Below, piece after piece: positions 16,562-24,016 of a stretch of 64,000 bases of DNA (the first letter of the stretch is position 1; every line of letters begins with the position of its first letter). The position numbers and the translations under genes were made by a program. The notes under the pieces are model-generated. The model had not been told where the DNA came from and did not search any database. It saw nothing but the letters and a program-made list of their open reading frames with translations. The stretch covers positions 1-64,000 of the forward strand of contig NZ_BBOX01000122.1 in assembly GCF_001553455.1 (NCBI RefSeq). The letters are read 5' to 3'. This DNA comes from Streptomyces hygroscopicus subsp. hygroscopicus. GTDB taxonomy: Bacteria > Actinomycetota > Actinomycetes > Streptomycetales > Streptomycetaceae.

Positions 16562-17680
16562 TCACAGCAGATGTCCCGCCTCGCCCAGCGCGGGCACCAC
16601 GCGGCGGGCCAACCGGCCGACCGGGCCCTCGGCGGATTCCATCGCGAGCGCGGCCCGGATCACCCGGTCCGCCTGCGGATCGGTGGCCGCGGTGGCGGTC
16701 AGCAGCGCGACGAAATGGTCCACGAGCCAGTCGCGCAGCTCCGCCACCGGCGGCTGCTTCTCCTCGTCCAGCCAGATCAGCGAGGCCGCCTCGACGGCCG
16801 TGATCCAGGTGCGCACCATCATCCGCAGCCGGGCGCCGGGCTTCTTGACCGCCAGGTGGAGCAGGATCTGCTCGGCCGCCGCACGTCGCACCTCGTCGAC
16901 GATCGCGTTCGTCCGCGAGGTCTCGACCACGCTGCCGCTCTGCAACAGCGCGCTGAACCCGGCGTCGTGCTCGTCCACGAAGGCCAGATAGCGGTCCAGT
17001 ACCCGGCCCAGCCGACCGCTGAGCGGACCGCTCCGCGGCTCCTCGAAGCACCGTTCCAGCTCATCGGCGGCGCTGCGCAGCGCCGCCTCGTACAGCTGCT
17101 GCTTACCGCCGGGGAAGTAGCGGTAGACCAGGGGGCGGGAGGCGCCGGCGGCCGAGGCGACATCGTCCAGCGACACGTCCTCGGGGGCGCGATGGGCGAA
17201 GAGGTCGAGTGCGGCGGCGAGGAGTTCGGCCCGCCGCGCCTCGACGCTCAGCCTGCGGTAGCTCCCCCGGCGCGCGCCGGGCGGCTGCGCGCCCGGCGCC
17301 TGCGCGTCGGGCGTCGGGACGCTGGGCGTCGGATCGTCGCGCGGCTGCGTGGCCGATGCCTGCGTGCCGGACGGCTGCGTGGTCGATGCCTGCGTGCCGG
17401 ACGACTGCGCGTCAGACGACCGCGCGTCGGGCCTCGTGTCGAGCGGCCGCGCACCAGGCGACTGTGCGTCGGCCGGGCGCGGGGCCGGTAGCGTATCGGC
17501 CGGTTGCGCGTTGTCCGGTTGGGCGTCGATCGGTTGGGCGTCGGCCGGGCGCGGAGCCGGTTGCGCGTCGGCCCGGCGTTCGTCGGCCGGGCCTTCCGCC
17601 GTCGAGGGCGCGGCGGCGCTCGCCTCCGCCGAGGGTGTCGCCTCCGGGGGTGCCGAAGCGGTGCCGCTGCCTGTCGTCAT
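16562..17680 (-). CDS. TetR family regulator with a ~135-residue disordered N-terminal extension
   Basis: The TetR DNA-binding domain starts near residue 140 (RRGSYRRLSVEARRAELLAAALDLFAHRAPEDVSLDDVASAAGASRPLVYRYFPGGKQQLYEAAL) and a normal-sized ligand-binding domain follows to 372. The first ~135 residues are Ala/Pro/Asp/Gln repeats (ADAQP, GTQAS), which is unusual. No internal start with a good ribosome site is apparent. A TACGCT hexamer ends seven bases before the ATG, suggesting a leaderless transcript. It lies beside two divergent diiron oxygenase-like genes, which it may control. Confidence 0.85.
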   Translation of the reverse strand: MTTGSGTASAPPEATPSAEASAAAPSTAEGPADERRADAQPAPRPADAQPIDAQPDNAQPADTLPAPRPADAQSPGARPLDTRPDARSSDAQSSGTQASTTQPSGTQASATQPRDDPTPSVPTPDAQAPGAQPPGARRGSYRRLSVEARRAELLAAALDLFAHRAPEDVSLDDVASAAGASRPLVYRYFPGGKQQLYEAALRSAADELERCFEEPRSGPLSGRLGRVLDRYLAFVDEHDAGFSALLQSGSVVETSRTNAIVDEVRRAAAEQILLHLAVKKPGARLRMMVRTWITAVEAASLIWLDEEKQPPVAELRDWLVDHFVALLTATAATDPQADRVIRAALAMESAEGPVGRLARRVVPALGEAGHLL

Positions 17681-17687
17681 GCCTGGC

Positions 17688-17693
17688 AGCGTA
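17688..17693 (-). promoter_or_regulatory. Possible -10 box for leaderless tetR mRNA
   Basis: On the minus strand TACGCT (TANNNT type) is followed by seven bases and then the ATG at 17680, the spacing expected if transcription starts at the A of the start codon. A GTAACC word overlaps it, similar to those between the two diiron genes. The -35 is not clear. Confidence 0.35.
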
Positions 17694-17735
17694 ACCGCCT
17701 ATCCGTACGAACCGGACGCCTCCCCCGAGGAGGCG

Positions 17736-18665
17736 CTAGGCCAGCAGCCCCGAGCTCTTCCACAGCCGGCGGCCCACACCCCGCATCACCCCGACGTCGT
17801 CGAGGAATTCGGTCAGCTTGCGGGCGCCGTTGCGCATCACCTCGCGCCGATGCGCGCTGGCCCGTACCTGAGCGACGGCCGCGCGCCGGTCGAGCCCCAC
17901 GTCCGTGTAGACCTTGGGGTTGATGAACGCCTGCGAGAAGATCCGGGCGAACTCCCCCGAACCGATCCGGGTCAGCTCCGCCTCCCAGCGCGGCGCGCGC
18001 AGCATCTGGCGGCGCAGCTCCTCGCGTGCGTACCGCACATGGCGTGCCTCCTCGACCACATGGATCCGGGTCACCCCGCGCACCAGGGGCTGCACCCGCT
18101 CGTCGGGGAAGGTCAGCCGCTGCATCCAGTCCAGGATCTCCTCGCCGAGGAGGGTCGCGGTGAAGGAACCGGGCGTGGTGGAGAACGTCTTGAAGAACCG
18201 GCCCAGGTTGTGGTGGAGCGGGGAGACCGGATAGGCGGGGGTGCCGCCCTTGGCGATCAGCCGCGCGAACATCTTGGAGTGGCGGCACTCGTCGGCGATC
18301 TCGGTGAGCGCGTACCGCACATGGGCGCTGGTCGCGGCCTTGTCGTAAATGTGCCGGGTGAGCAGCTGGATCAGGATGATCTCGAACCATATGCCCAGGG
18401 AGGCGAGGGCCGCGGCCTCGTGCTGGGACAGCAGCACCCGCTGCTCCTCGGACATCCGCCGCCACATGGGCGTGTCGTACAGCGAGACCAGCTCCGGCGG
18501 CCAGAACCACTTGCCGGGTTCGAACGGCGCGTCCCAGTCCAGTTCGGTGTCGGGGTCGAAGGAGTGCTTGGCGGAGGACTGGAGCAGTCGCTCGGCCACC
18601 CGTTCGCGGTCCTTGATCAGCCCGAGCGCGTCCCGGAGCGCGGGCGGTTCGGTCGTGGTCGTCAT
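17736..18665 (-). CDS. AurF-like diiron N-oxygenase family protein
   Basis: 309-residue ferritin-like diiron protein related to AurF, the p-aminobenzoate N-oxygenase. Two E-x-x-H pairs are visible: EIADECRHSKMF and VVEEARHVRYAREELRR, with additional conserved Glu residues in SLGIWFEIIL and LGEEILDW. Members oxidise arylamines or act in lipid and unknown pathways, so the substrate is not predictable. The ATG at 18665 has GAGGTG upstream; a GTG four codons earlier is possible. It is divergent from a second diiron protein gene and downstream of tetR on the same strand. Confidence 0.85.
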   Translation of the reverse strand: MTTTTEPPALRDALGLIKDRERVAERLLQSSAKHSFDPDTELDWDAPFEPGKWFWPPELVSLYDTPMWRRMSEEQRVLLSQHEAAALASLGIWFEIILIQLLTRHIYDKAATSAHVRYALTEIADECRHSKMFARLIAKGGTPAYPVSPLHHNLGRFFKTFSTTPGSFTATLLGEEILDWMQRLTFPDERVQPLVRGVTRIHVVEEARHVRYAREELRRQMLRAPRWEAELTRIGSGEFARIFSQAFINPKVYTDVGLDRRAAVAQVRASAHRREVMRNGARKLTEFLDDVGVMRGVGRRLWKSSGLLA

Positions 18666-18712
18666 CGCTGAGGGCACCTCACTGATGGCTCGAACAGGCG
18701 CCGGCGGGAACT

Positions 18713-18794
18713 GTTACCGGCGGATACCCTCTTATGAGACTCCGCGTCAGCAAGGCCGTCAATCCCTTGGCGGGTCTTATTGACCGCGGGTAAC
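18713..18794. promoter_or_regulatory. Divergent promoter region with paired GTTACC sites
   Basis: GTTACCGGCGG at 18713-18723 and, in inverted orientation, CCGCGGGTAAC at 18784-18794 flank about 60 bases between the two divergent diiron genes. A related GTAACC occurs at the tetR start (17691). The three sites are candidates for binding by the TetR protein; none is a perfect palindrome on its own. Confidence 0.4.
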
Positions 18795-18855
18795 GGACGT
18801 GTGAGCCTGCCGAGTACGCATCCGTTCACGGGGGAGCGAGGCGAAGGAGGCGTCG

Positions 18856-19965
18856 GTGACGGCGCAAGAGCTCTACGCGATGGATCCCGGAGACCCCCTG
18901 TGGCAGGTGCCGGCCGGCGGAGCCGCCCGGTTCAGCTGGGAGTACGACGACCACCGCGCCCGGCTGCTCGCCCTCTACCAGAAGGGCAAGGACAAGCAGT
19001 GGGACGCGGCCAAGCGGATCGACTGGGACCTGGAGGTGGACCCGTACGATCCGCTGGGCACACCGGACGAGTCGCTCGCCCTCCACGGCACCCGCCACTG
19101 GGACCGGATGACCGAACGGGACAAGGGCGAGCTGCGACACCACGTCGCCGCCTGGCAATTCAGCCAGTTCCTCCACGGTGAACAGGGCGCGATGGTGTGC
19201 GCGGCCCGGATCGTGGAGTCCGCCCCCGACCTCGACGCGAAGTTCTACTCCGCGACCCAGACCATGGACGAGGCGCGCCACGCCGAGCTCTACGGCCGCT
19301 TTCTGCGCGACAAGATCGGCACGCTGTACCCCATCAACGGCGATCTGCGGACCCTCCTCGGCGACACCCTCCGCGACTCCCGCTGGGACATGGCCTACCT
19401 GGGCATGCAGGTGCTCATCGAGGGCCTCGCGCTCGCCGCCTTCGGCCTCATCCGCGACACCACCGACAGACCGCTGCCCCAGCAGATCCTCGCCTACGTC
19501 ATGCAGGACGAGGCCCGCCACGTCGCCTTCGGCCGGATGGCGCTGCGCGACTACTACCGGCAGCTGAGCGACGCGGAGCTGCGCGAGCGCGAGGAGTTCG
19601 TGATCGAGGGCTGTTATGTGATGCGCGACCGGCTGCGCGGCGTGGAGGTGCTGGAGAACCTGGGCATCCCCAAGGCCGAGGCCGAGGAGTACTGCGAGCG
19701 GTCGCCGTTCCTGCACATGTTCCGCAAGCTGCTGTTCAGCCGGATCGTCCCGTGCGTGAAGGACATCGGGCTCTGGGGCGAGCGGCTCCAGCGGGCGTAC
19801 GTCGACATGGGCGTGCTGGAACTCGGCGACAGCAACCTGGACCAGCTGATGTCCCAGGACGAGGAGCTGGCGGAGCGGCTGGACGAACGGCGCTTCGCGG
19901 CGGAGGAGGCGGAGCGCACGGGCGAGGTCGAGGAGGCGATCGCCCAGGGCGCGGCCGAGGGGTGA
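18856..19965 (+). CDS. Ferritin-like diiron protein
   Basis: 369-residue protein with a ribonucleotide-reductase-like ferritin fold. The metal-ligand motifs are in order: FLHGEQGAM, MDEARHAELYGRF, a LIEGLALAAFGL helix, and MQDEARHVAFGRMALRDYY, giving two EX2H sets plus single Glu ligands. Similar actinobacterial proteins are annotated as ferritin-like or hydroxylase proteins without proven substrates. The GTG start has GGAGG five bases upstream. It shares a divergent intergenic region with the AurF-like gene, suggesting that the two proteins work together. Confidence 0.85.
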   Translation: MTAQELYAMDPGDPLWQVPAGGAARFSWEYDDHRARLLALYQKGKDKQWDAAKRIDWDLEVDPYDPLGTPDESLALHGTRHWDRMTERDKGELRHHVAAWQFSQFLHGEQGAMVCAARIVESAPDLDAKFYSATQTMDEARHAELYGRFLRDKIGTLYPINGDLRTLLGDTLRDSRWDMAYLGMQVLIEGLALAAFGLIRDTTDRPLPQQILAYVMQDEARHVAFGRMALRDYYRQLSDAELREREEFVIEGCYVMRDRLRGVEVLENLGIPKAEAEEYCERSPFLHMFRKLLFSRIVPCVKDIGLWGERLQRAYVDMGVLELGDSNLDQLMSQDEELAERLDERRFAAEEAERTGEVEEAIAQGAAEG

Positions 19966-20009
19966 GGACGTCCGGGGGTGTCGGGTGGGATGACACTGGT
20001 AGGACGCCG

Positions 20010-20265
20010 GTGAGGGCGCACGCGGGGAGCCGGTGAGGGCATCCGTGGGGGCGGTGGGGGACGGCCGTGGGATCACCGGTGAGGACACCTGTGGGGCGGC
20101 GGTGAGGACACCTGTGGGGGGCCGGTGGGGGAGGGCCGTGGGATCACCGGTGAGGACACTTGTGAGGGCGGCGGTGAGGACACCTGCGGGGGTGCCGGTG
20201 AGGACACCGTGAGGACACCGTGAGGACACCGTGAGGGCGCCCGCGAGGAGGCCGAGGACACCGTG
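20010..20265. repeat. GGTGAGGACACC minisatellite
   Basis: At least nine copies of GGTGAGGACACC or close variants, spaced 11-40 bases. They include two copies of a longer ~40-base block ending GATCACCGGTGAGGACAC. This fills the gap between the diiron gene and the GNAT gene. No gene is supported; the remaining bases to 20462 hold only the GNAT leader. Confidence 0.8.
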
Positions 20266-20462
20266 AGAAGGCCGGTATGGACGCCTCAACGGGCGTCCAC
20301 CACAAGGTTCTTGGTAAGTTCTTGATCACCGCCAGCGAAAAGGCCGAGGTCATTGGGGTGACGTCGGTCTGTTGGCGTTCGTGTGAAGGAACGGCCGAAG
20401 GGTGCTCTCCACGGCGGTGGGGGGCACGCCTTTGTCCGGGCGGCTCGGAGGATGATGGTGGG

Positions 20463-21032
20463 GTGCGGATTCGAACGAGCACCATTGAAGAACTCCCTGT
20501 CCTCCAGGACATAGAGCGCGCCGCCGGACTTTGCTTCCGGGACATCGGGATGGAAGAAATCGCCGATGACGAGCCGCTGAGCCTGGAGGAGCTGAGCCGC
20601 TACCAGCGCGCCGGACGGGCCTGGGTCGCGGTGGACGACGCCGACCGGGTGGTGGCGTATCTGATCACCGACCCCGTCGACGGGAACATCCATATCGAGC
20701 AGGTCTCGGTCCATCCCGACAGCGCCCGCCGGGGCGTGGGACGGGCCCTGATCGACCACATCGCGGCGCGGGCCGCCGCCGACGGCGTCCCCGCGCTCAC
20801 CCTGACCACCTTCGTCGACGTGGCCTGGAACGCCCCGTACTACGCCGCGCGGTGCGGCTTCCGGACCCTGACCGAAGCCGAGCTGACCCCCGGCCTCCGC
20901 GAGATCCAGCGCAGCGAGGCCGCCCACGGGCTGTCCCGCTGGCCACGGGTGTGCATGCGCCGGGACCTGAGCCTGGAGCGGGGCGGGGGGAGGGCCGGGG
21001 TCTCGGCAGGGCGCAGCTCCGAGCCGGGCTAG
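20463..21032 (+). CDS. GNAT family N-acetyltransferase
   Basis: 189-residue acetyl-CoA-dependent acetyltransferase. The GNAT core is clear: RIRTSTIEELPVLQDIERAAG at the N-terminus, IEQVSVHPDSARRGVGRALIDHIAARAAADG as the acetyl-CoA pyrophosphate loop (RRGVGRAL), and LTTFVDVAWNAPYYAARCGFRTL as the last strands. I placed the start at the GTG 20463 (VRIRTST), which has GGAGG about 11 bases upstream and begins at the first conserved strand. The acceptor is unknown. The last ~20 residues are Gly/Arg-rich and run into a repeat region. Confidence 0.88.
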   Translation: MRIRTSTIEELPVLQDIERAAGLCFRDIGMEEIADDEPLSLEELSRYQRAGRAWVAVDDADRVVAYLITDPVDGNIHIEQVSVHPDSARRGVGRALIDHIAARAAADGVPALTLTTFVDVAWNAPYYAARCGFRTLTEAELTPGLREIQRSEAAHGLSRWPRVCMRRDLSLERGGGRAGVSAGRSSEPG

Positions 21033-21139
21033 CTCCGGCAGGGCCTGGCTCGCGAAGCGGATCGACCCCGAGCCGGGCCGGAGCCGAGCTGGGCTGGCGC
21101 CGAGGCGGGCTGGTCCGAAGCGAGTCGGCTCCAAGCGGT

Positions 21140-21410
21140 TGACCAGGACGGAGTCGGCTAACCAGGGCCGTGCCGGGCTGGCCAGGACGGAGTCGGTTCA
21201 CCCCGACCGTGCCGGGCTGGCCAGGGCCGTGCCGGGCTGGCCAGGGCCGAGACGGGCTGGCCAGGGCCGAGACTGGCTGGCCAGGACGGAGTCGGTTCAC
21301 CCGGACCGTGCCGGGCTGGCCAGGACCGAGACGGTTCACCAGGAACCCTGCCGGCCCGGCCCGGCCAGGGCCGTGGACCCGGCCAGGACCGACCCGGCCG
21401 GGCCGGGACA
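21140..21410. repeat. GCCGGGCTGGCCAGG minisatellite
   Basis: Tandem units of about 20 and 40 bases built on GTGCCGGGCTGGCCAGG, some with GACGGAGTCGGTTCACCC attached. Open frames on both strands read only repeated words, so no gene is called between the GNAT gene and the LysR relic (21033-21474). Confidence 0.8.
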
Positions 21411-21474
21411 CCCTGACGCGGCTCAGGAGGGGCCGCCCCGGACGTGGCTCAGGAGGGGCTGGCCCTGACGCGGC

Positions 21475-21853
21475 TCAGCCCGGCGCCGAGCACAGCTCCT
21501 CCACGGCCCGCGCGAACGCCCGTATCCGTGCCGTCTCGTCCGCCCGCCGCCACACCAGGCCGAGCATCGAGTCCGGCACTCCCACGACCGGTACGAACGT
21601 GATGTCCCGGCGGCGGTGGTACTCCGCCGTCGGGGCGCACAGCAGCATTCCGCCCCGGCCCGACGCGACCGCCGCCAGCCCTTCCTGAAGCGTGTGCACC
21701 CGCGGTCCGCGCGGAATCGGCCGTCCGCCGAGGGTGACGGCGGGGGCCATGGCGTCGTGCCAGTAGCGCGGCGCGGGGGCCGAGGGGCCCGAAGTGCAGT
21801 TCCTCGCTCAGCGCGAGAAAGCACTCCAGTTCGCGGATCTCCAACCCCGCCAT
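21475..21853 (-). pseudogene. LysR family regulator, internally deleted and frameshifted
   Basis: On the minus strand the product begins MAGLEIRELECFLALSEELHFG, the classic LysR N-terminus, but after about 25 residues the frame turns into unrelated sequence. A second frame then resumes with the LysR C-terminal effector-domain end (RVHTLQEGLAAVASGRGGMLLC, then VPDSMLGLVWRRADETARIRAFARAVEELC). Roughly half of a normal ~300-residue LysR gene is missing. It is divergent from an MFS gene, the usual arrangement for a LysR regulator and its target. Confidence 0.75.
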
Positions 21854-21904
21854 GGCCTCTCCGTGGGTCGCGCGTTCACCCGGCCCCGCTGGACACCTCG
21901 CGGG

Positions 21905-22062
21905 TGCGCCCGGCTCATGAGCCCCGCTCACGAGCAATAGCTACTACGCCCCGCTCACGCGCCGTAGATACGCCCGCTCACGAGCCAGCGAGACGCCCCG
22001 CTCGTGCGTCACCGATAGGCCCGCTCACACGTCACCGATGAGCCTCACCGATGAGCCCCGCT
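21905..22062. repeat. CCCGCTCACGAGC repeat block
   Basis: Several imperfect copies of GCCCCGCTCACGMGC and CGTCACCGATGAGCC in the region between the LysR relic and the MFS gene. The MFS promoter must lie in or beside this block. Confidence 0.6.
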
Positions 22063-22121
22063 CAGAGAAGTCTGAGAACTTCGGCGTTGTTCCCGGAAGG
22101 GCACAGCTGTTCGCTAAAGAC

Positions 22122-23390
22122 ATGTCCGATAGCACGGAACTCACCACTCCGGCAGCCATCTCCGGGTCGTCTCCGCTGGTGCGCTCGCCGCTCAGGTCCT
22201 GGCTCGCCGTCGTCGCCGTCGCGGTCGGCACCTTCTCGGTCGTCACCACCGAGATGCTGCCGGTCGGTCTGCTCACCTCCATCGGATCCGACCTGAACGT
22301 CTCGGACGGTACGGCCGGACTGTCCATGACCGTACCCGGTCTGATCGCCGCGCTCGCCGCCCCGCTGCTCACCGTCACCGTCGGCCGCTTCGACCGGCGG
22401 CTGGTGCTGTGCGGTCTGATGGGGCTGCTGGCCGTGGCCAATCTGCTGTCCGCGCTCGCGCCCGGCTTCGCCGTCCTGCTGGTCGCCCGGGTCCTGGTCG
22501 GGGCGAGCATCGGCGGGGTGTGGTCGATCGCCGGCGGGCTCGCGGTGCGGCTGGTGCCCGAGCGGTCCGCGGGCCACGCCACCACGCTGATCTTCAGCGG
22601 CATCGCGGTGGCCTCGGTGCTCGGGGTGCCGATCGGGACGCTCATCGGCGATCTGGTCCACTGGCGGGTCGCGTTCGCCGCCATCGCCGTCCTGTCGCTG
22701 GCCGTGGCCGCCGCCATGGCCGTCACCCTGCCACCGCTGCCCGCGACCGGGACCGTCCGGCTGCGCGAGGTGCCGGGGCTGTTCCGCAACGTCCGGCTGC
22801 GGATCGGCCTCATCACCACCCTGCTGCTGGTCACCGGACACTTCGGTGCGTACACCTACGTCCGCCCGGTGCTCGAAGGCGTCGCCGGGGCCGGGACGGG
22901 CCTGATCAGCACGCTGCTGCTGGCGTACGGCGTGGCGGGCATCGCCGGGAACTTCCTGGCCGGCACCACCGCCCACCGCGACCCGCGCCGCACCCTCATG
23001 GTCATCTTCACCCTGCTGGCGGCGGCCGAACTGCTGGTCCCGGTCGCGGGCTCCACGACGGCGGGGGCGGCCGTCCTGCTGGTGGTGTGGGGGCTGGCGT
23101 ACGGCGGGGTGTCGGTGACCTGCCAGACCTGGGTGCTGCACGCGGCGCCGGAGGCGCGGGAAGCGGCGTCGGCGCTGTTCGTCGGGGTCTTCAACGTGGC
23201 GATATCGCTGGGCGCGCTGCTCGGCGGCCGGGCGGCGGACGGGATCGCGGTCTCCAGCGTGATGTGGTTCGGGGGCGCGCTGGCGGTCCTCGCGCTGGCG
23301 AACGTGGCGCTCTTCGGCCGACGGGGTGCCACCTCGGCTCCGGCTGGACGGGGCGCCACGTCAGGCCATGTGGACCAGGGGATCAGGTGA
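22122..23390 (+). CDS. MFS transporter (DHA1-type efflux pump)
   Basis: 422-residue inner-membrane protein with 12 hydrophobic segments. The motif between helices 2 and 3 is a variant (TVTVGRFDRRLVLCG), and RVLVGASIGGVWSIAGGLAVRLVPERSAGHATTLI is typical of the AraJ/YdhP-like drug and sugar efflux group. Export of a small molecule by proton antiport is expected; the substrate is unknown. The ATG at 22122 (MSDSTEL) is preferred over frames from 22038, which start in repeat sequence. Its presumed LysR regulator next door is broken. Confidence 0.88.
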   Translation: MSDSTELTTPAAISGSSPLVRSPLRSWLAVVAVAVGTFSVVTTEMLPVGLLTSIGSDLNVSDGTAGLSMTVPGLIAALAAPLLTVTVGRFDRRLVLCGLMGLLAVANLLSALAPGFAVLLVARVLVGASIGGVWSIAGGLAVRLVPERSAGHATTLIFSGIAVASVLGVPIGTLIGDLVHWRVAFAAIAVLSLAVAAAMAVTLPPLPATGTVRLREVPGLFRNVRLRIGLITTLLLVTGHFGAYTYVRPVLEGVAGAGTGLISTLLLAYGVAGIAGNFLAGTTAHRDPRRTLMVIFTLLAAAELLVPVAGSTTAGAAVLLVVWGLAYGGVSVTCQTWVLHAAPEAREAASALFVGVFNVAISLGALLGGRAADGIAVSSVMWFGGALAVLALANVALFGRRGATSAPAGRGATSGHVDQGIR

Positions 23391-23430
23391 GACCCTGAAA
23401 CCAGGGGACTCGTCTGCGGGAGTGGGTCCG

Positions 23431-23667
23431 ATGGCAGTGAGCATGCACGTGGTCTGGAGCAAGTGCGAGCCGGGACGCGTCATCTACGAGACGCATGCGA
23501 TCGAAACGATCACCGATGGGTCTGGCGTCCACGCGACCGTCGACAGCCACACCTATGAGATCTCCCTCCGGAGCCGTGCCCAGGCGGAGTCCATCGCGGA
23601 CGAGGAGGGCTATGAGCTGTATCGGAAGGGCGATGCGTGGGAGAGCCTCCCCGAGGAGGACGAATGA
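23431..23667 (+). CDS. Small hypothetical protein
   Basis: 78-residue acidic protein (MAVSMHVVWSKCEPGRVIYE... ending SLPEEDE). The ATG has GGGAG eight bases upstream, and a strong terminator begins at the stop codon, which supports a real gene. No family is recognised and no signal peptide or membrane helix is seen. It follows the MFS gene by 40 bases and may be cotranscribed. Confidence 0.65.
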   Translation: MAVSMHVVWSKCEPGRVIYETHAIETITDGSGVHATVDSHTYEISLRSRAQAESIADEEGYELYRKGDAWESLPEEDE

Positions 23668-23668
23668 G

Positions 23669-23698
23669 AAGGAGCAGCGCCCGGGTGCGCTGCTCCTT
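23669..23698 (+). terminator. Perfect 12-bp hairpin terminator
   Basis: AAGGAGCAGCGC, loop CCGGGT, GCGCTGCTCCTT. It starts directly after the stop codon of the 78-residue gene. Confidence 0.85.
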
Positions 23699-23732
23699 AC
23701 CTCGGCCGGGGGTTTCGTTGCCGGGGCCGCGT

Positions 23733-23930
23733 GCTGAGGGACCGCCGCTGGGAGGAGGGTGCGGGGACCCACCGCTGGGAGGACGGTCCTGAGGGACCGC
23801 CGCTGGGAGGACGGGAGGAGGATGCTGGGGAATCCGCCGTTGAGCAAACGGACCCCGCCGCTGAGGAAACCGCTGAGGAAACGGTGCTGAGGGACCCCCG
23901 CCGGGAGGACGGTGCTGAGGACCGCCCCTG
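23733..23930. repeat. GGACCGCCGCTGGGAGGA minisatellite
   Basis: Around eight imperfect units of the form CTGAGGGACCGCCGCTGGGAGGA or shortened versions. It occupies most of the 318-base gene-free gap between the terminator and the convergent MFS fusion gene. Confidence 0.75.
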
Positions 23931-24016
23931 AGCCCGGCGCTGAGCCCACCGCCTCACTCCTCAACGGCCCGCTGCCTCAGCTCGCCCGCGGCCGCACTCC
24001 ACCACCGCCCGCCGTC

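Noticed and set aside
15707..17491. 594-codon plus-strand frame through the repeat region and antisense to tetR
   Set aside because: Consists of minisatellite translation plus antisense of the TetR coding sequence.
21139..21468. 109-codon ORF in the GCCGGGCTGGCCAGG array
   Set aside because: Pure repeat translation, no ribosome site and no flanking conserved sequence.
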